DNA of 6,241 nucleotides from DATLWR01 sp035576205. Its GTDB lineage: Bacteria > Pseudomonadota > Zetaproteobacteria > Mariprofundales > Mariprofundaceae. The DNA lies in NCBI GenBank assembly GCA_035576205.1, contig DATLWR010000131.1, positions 1-6,241 of the forward strand, read 5' to 3'. Both the position numbers and the translations under genes were made by a program. Below are positions 4,090 to 6,241 of this stretch, piece after piece. Each line of letters starts with the position of its first letter. Position 1 is the first letter of the stretch. The notes beneath the pieces were generated by a model, which saw nothing but the letters and a program-made list of their open reading frames with translations, was not told the DNA's origin and made no database searches.

Positions 4090-6000
4090 ATGGGAAAAGT
4101 AATTGGAATTGACCTTGGCACCACCAACTCGTGCGTGGCCGTCATGGAAGGCAAGACGCCGAAGGTGATCCCGAACAGCGAGGGCGACAACACGACCCCG
4201 TCGGTGGTCGGCTACGCCAAGGACGAGCGCCTCGTCGGCGCCTCCGCGAAGCGCCAGATGGTGACCAACCCGGACAAGACCTTCTATGCCGTGAAGCGCC
4301 TGATCGGCCGCAAGTTCGATTCGGCCGAGGCGAAGCACCATCGCGAGCTGGTCTCCTACCCGGTCGTCAAGGCCGACAACGGCGATGCCTGGGTGGAGCT
4401 GGACGGCAAGAAGATGGCGCCGCAGGAGATCAGCGCCGTCGTGCTGCAGAAGATGAAGCAGACCGCCGAGGACTACCTGGGCGAGAAGGTGACCGACGCG
4501 GTGATCACCGTGCCGGCCTACTTCAACGACTCGCAGCGCCAGGCGACCAAGGACGCCGGTGCGATCGCCGGCCTCAACGTGCTGCGCATCATCAACGAGC
4601 CGACCTCGTCGGCACTCGCCTACGGTCTCGACAAGACCGAGGAAAATCACCTGATCGCCGTTTACGATCTGGGCGGCGGCACCTTCGACATCTCGATCCT
4701 CGAGATCGGCGACGGCGTCTTCGAGGTGAAGTCGACCAACGGCGACACCTTCCTCGGCGGCGAGGATTTCGACCAGGCGCTGATCAAGTATCTGGCCGAG
4801 GAGTTCAAGAAGGAGAACGGCGTCGACCTGACCAAGGACAAGCTGGCCCTGCAGCGACTGAAGGAGGCTGCCGAGAAAGCGAAGATCGAGCTCTCCTCCA
4901 GCACGCAGACCGAAGTGAACCTGCCGTTCATCACGGCGGACGCATCCGGTCCAAAGCACCTGCTGATCAAGGTGACCCGCGCCAAGTTCGAGAACCTGGT
5001 CGGCGAACTGGTCGAGAAGTCGATCGCCCCGTGCAAGCAGGCGCTGAAGGATGCCGGTGTGAAGGCCTCCGACATTCACGAGGTGGTGCTGGTCGGCGGC
5101 ATGACCCGCATGCCGCTGGTGCAGCAGAAGGTGAAGGAGTTCTTCGGCAAGGAGCCGCACAAGGGTGTGAACCCGGACGAGGTGGTGGCGATCGGTGCCG
5201 CCATCCAGGGTGCGGTGCTGACCGGCGAGGTCAAGGATGTGCTGCTGCTCGATGTGACCCCGCTGTCGCTCGGTATCGAGGTCGAGGGCGGTATCTTCAA
5301 CAAGATCATCGAGAAGAACACCACCATCCCGACCAAGAAGAGCCAGGTCTACACGACCGCGGCCGACAACCAGACGGCGGTGACCATCAAGGTGGCGCAG
5401 GGCGAGCGAGATATCTTCTCGCACAACAAGATGCTCGGCCTGTTCAACCTCGAGGGCATTGCGCCGGCGCCGCGCGGCATGCCGCAGATCGAGGTGACCT
5501 TCGACATCGATGCCAACGGCATCATGCACGTGCACGCCAAGGACAAGGGCACCAACAAGGAGGCGTCGATCCGCATCGAGGCCGGTTCCGGCCTCTCCAA
5601 GGATGAGATCGAGCGCATGCAGAAGGATGCCGAGGCTCATGCCGAGGAGGACAAGAAGCTGCGCGAGCAGATCGAGGCGAAGAACCGCGCCGACGCGCTG
5701 GCCTACTCCACCGAGAAGGCGCTGAAGGAGCACGGCGACAAGGTCGACGAGGCCACCCGCAACGAAATCCGGGAAGCGCTCGACGAGCTGAAGAAGACGC
5801 TGGAGAGCGGCGATACCGACGCCATCTCCAAGGCCGAGGAGAATCTGGCGCAGAAGTCGCAGAAGCTCGGCGAGGTGATCTACAAGCACATGCAGGAGGA
5901 GTCGCAGGCCTCCGAGGCTGCCGGTGCTTCGGGCGAAGGCAGCGCCAAGGATGCCGACGTCGTCGACGCGGAAGTGGTCGATGACAAGGACAAGAAGTAA
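4090..6000 (+). CDS. dnaK: Molecular chaperone DnaK (Hsp70)
   Basis: The 636-residue product is the cytosolic Hsp70 chaperone, which binds and releases unfolded peptides through ATP cycles driven by DnaJ and GrpE. The ATPase domain (1-about 380) shows all three Hsp70 signatures: IDLGTTNS (7-14), VYDLGGGTFDIS (191-202) and VVLVGGMTRMPLVQ (332-345), plus Lys69 and Glu170 at the positions of E. coli Lys70 and Glu171. The linker DVLLLDVTPLSLGIE (383-397) leads to the substrate-binding beta domain and helical lid, and the acidic tail ends VVDDKDKK. Length matches E. coli (638). The frame opens eight codons earlier, but MGKVIGID is the family start and AGGAG precedes it by 8 bases. Two small oddities are EPTSSALAYGL (170-180) where EPTAAALAYGL is usual, and VHAKD (481-485) where VSAKD is common. 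It has its own sigma-32-type promoter, and a hairpin separates it from dnaJ. Confidence 0.99.
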   Translation: MGKVIGIDLGTTNSCVAVMEGKTPKVIPNSEGDNTTPSVVGYAKDERLVGASAKRQMVTNPDKTFYAVKRLIGRKFDSAEAKHHRELVSYPVVKADNGDAWVELDGKKMAPQEISAVVLQKMKQTAEDYLGEKVTDAVITVPAYFNDSQRQATKDAGAIAGLNVLRIINEPTSSALAYGLDKTEENHLIAVYDLGGGTFDISILEIGDGVFEVKSTNGDTFLGGEDFDQALIKYLAEEFKKENGVDLTKDKLALQRLKEAAEKAKIELSSSTQTEVNLPFITADASGPKHLLIKVTRAKFENLVGELVEKSIAPCKQALKDAGVKASDIHEVVLVGGMTRMPLVQQKVKEFFGKEPHKGVNPDEVVAIGAAIQGAVLTGEVKDVLLLDVTPLSLGIEVEGGIFNKIIEKNTTIPTKKSQVYTTAADNQTAVTIKVAQGERDIFSHNKMLGLFNLEGIAPAPRGMPQIEVTFDIDANGIMHVHAKDKGTNKEASIRIEAGSGLSKDEIERMQKDAEAHAEEDKKLREQIEAKNRADALAYSTEKALKEHGDKVDEATRNEIREALDELKKTLESGDTDAISKAEENLAQKSQKLGEVIYKHMQEESQASEAAGASGEGSAKDADVVDAEVVDDKDKK

Positions 6001-6017
6001 GGCATTGTGAATGCGGC

Positions 6018-6055
6018 CGGGAGCAGGACGTGATCGTCCTGCTCCCGTTGTGTTT
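6018..6055 (+). terminator. Terminator or attenuator between dnaK and dnaJ
   Basis: A perfect 13-bp GC-rich stem (6018-6030 with 6035-6047, beginning CGGGAGCAGG) closes a TGAT loop, and TTGTGTTT follows as a short, impure U-tail. It begins 17 bp after the dnaK stop. Since no clear promoter is visible before dnaJ, it is likely a partial terminator with readthrough, which would lower dnaJ expression relative to dnaK. It could also stabilise the 3' end of dnaK mRNA. Confidence 0.85.
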
Positions 6056-6101
6056 GACGGCATCGGGTTAGGGAAAGGCCCTCAACGGAAAGGAGATTGG
6101 C

Positions 6102-6241
6102 GTGGCCAAGCGCGACTATTACGAAATTCTGGGTGTGGCGAAGGATGCGGATGAGAACACCATCAAGCGCTCTTACCGCAAGCTCGCCATGCAGTATCAC
6201 CCGGACCGCAACCCGGACAATCCGGAGGCGGCGGATAAGTT
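6102..6241 (+). CDS. dnaJ: Co-chaperone DnaJ (Hsp40), N-terminal part
   Basis: The first 46 codons are present and the gene runs off the right edge. The start (V/M)AKRDYYEILGV is the classic DnaJ N-terminus, and the J domain follows with the invariant His-Pro-Asp triad at residues 33-35, the residues that stimulate DnaK ATP hydrolysis. YRKLAMQYHPDRNPDNPEAA is typical. The start codon is GTG, with AAGGAG 7 bases ahead. It lies 101 bp after dnaK, behind a strong hairpin, and probably depends on readthrough from dnaK. The zinc-binding and C-terminal domains that would separate true DnaJ from other J proteins are outside the window, but the position next to dnaK makes dnaJ by far the likeliest identity. 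Confidence 0.95.
   Translation, partial: MAKRDYYEILGVAKDADENTIKRSYRKLAMQYHPDRNPDNPEAADK

Noticed and set aside
3547..6063. An 838-codon open frame on the minus strand opposite grpE and all of dnaK.
   Set aside because: Long antisense frames opposite dnaK are a known effect of GC-rich codon bias. The translation is Leu/Arg/His/Asp/Val-rich, low in recognisable motifs, and mirrors dnaK codons.
1..6241. A new defence, mobile or CRISPR-like system.
   Set aside because: There are no tandem repeats, spacers, transposase or integrase motifs, or nuclease genes. Apart from the left-edge gene and the TrkA-C protein, all genes are core ribosomal or chaperone genes.

Overview
The window is a stretch of bacterial chromosome carrying housekeeping genes, most likely from a GC-rich member of the Pseudomonadota (proteobacteria). 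Three things point there: a DnaK with proteobacterial motifs, a heat-shock sigma-32-type promoter in front of dnaK, and the gene order hrcA-grpE-dnaK-dnaJ. HrcA argues against an enteric bacterium. Parts of the DnaK substrate-binding domain read more like alpha- or zetaproteobacterial proteins than beta or gamma ones, but the class cannot be settled by eye.

The left half is read on the minus strand. From right to left it holds the ribosomal protein operon rplM-rpsI (L13, S9), driven by a good sigma-70 promoter and closed by a textbook intrinsic terminator with a UUCG loop. Next comes a 232-residue membrane protein with three hydrophobic segments, a TGFTT pore-loop-like motif and a TrkA-C (RCK_C) domain. 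Last is the 5' part of a small membrane-anchored or secreted protein resembling Coa1-family cytochrome oxidase assembly factors, which runs off the left edge. That last 300-bp segment is about 44% GC by hand count, clearly lower than the rest (one 60-base block of dnaK counts to 67%).

The right half is read on the plus strand and is the chaperone locus: hrcA (heat-shock repressor), grpE (nucleotide exchange factor, TTG start), dnaK (Hsp70) and the first 46 codons of dnaJ (GTG start). A degenerate 27-bp CIRCE operator lies between the divergent rplM and hrcA genes, so HrcA probably represses its own operon. dnaK has its own sigma-32-type promoter in the 240-bp grpE-dnaK gap, downstream of a perfect 12-bp inverted repeat. 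A strong hairpin with a short U-rich tail separates dnaK from dnaJ and may act as an attenuator that keeps DnaJ below DnaK.

GrpE, DnaK and DnaJ form one ATP-driven folding machine, and HrcA and sigma-32 provide two layers of heat-shock control over it. I found no CRISPR array, mobile element, tRNA/rRNA or defence system. The less ordinary items are the dual-control regulatory DNA, the pore-loop-like TrkA-C protein and the AT-richer gene at the left edge.
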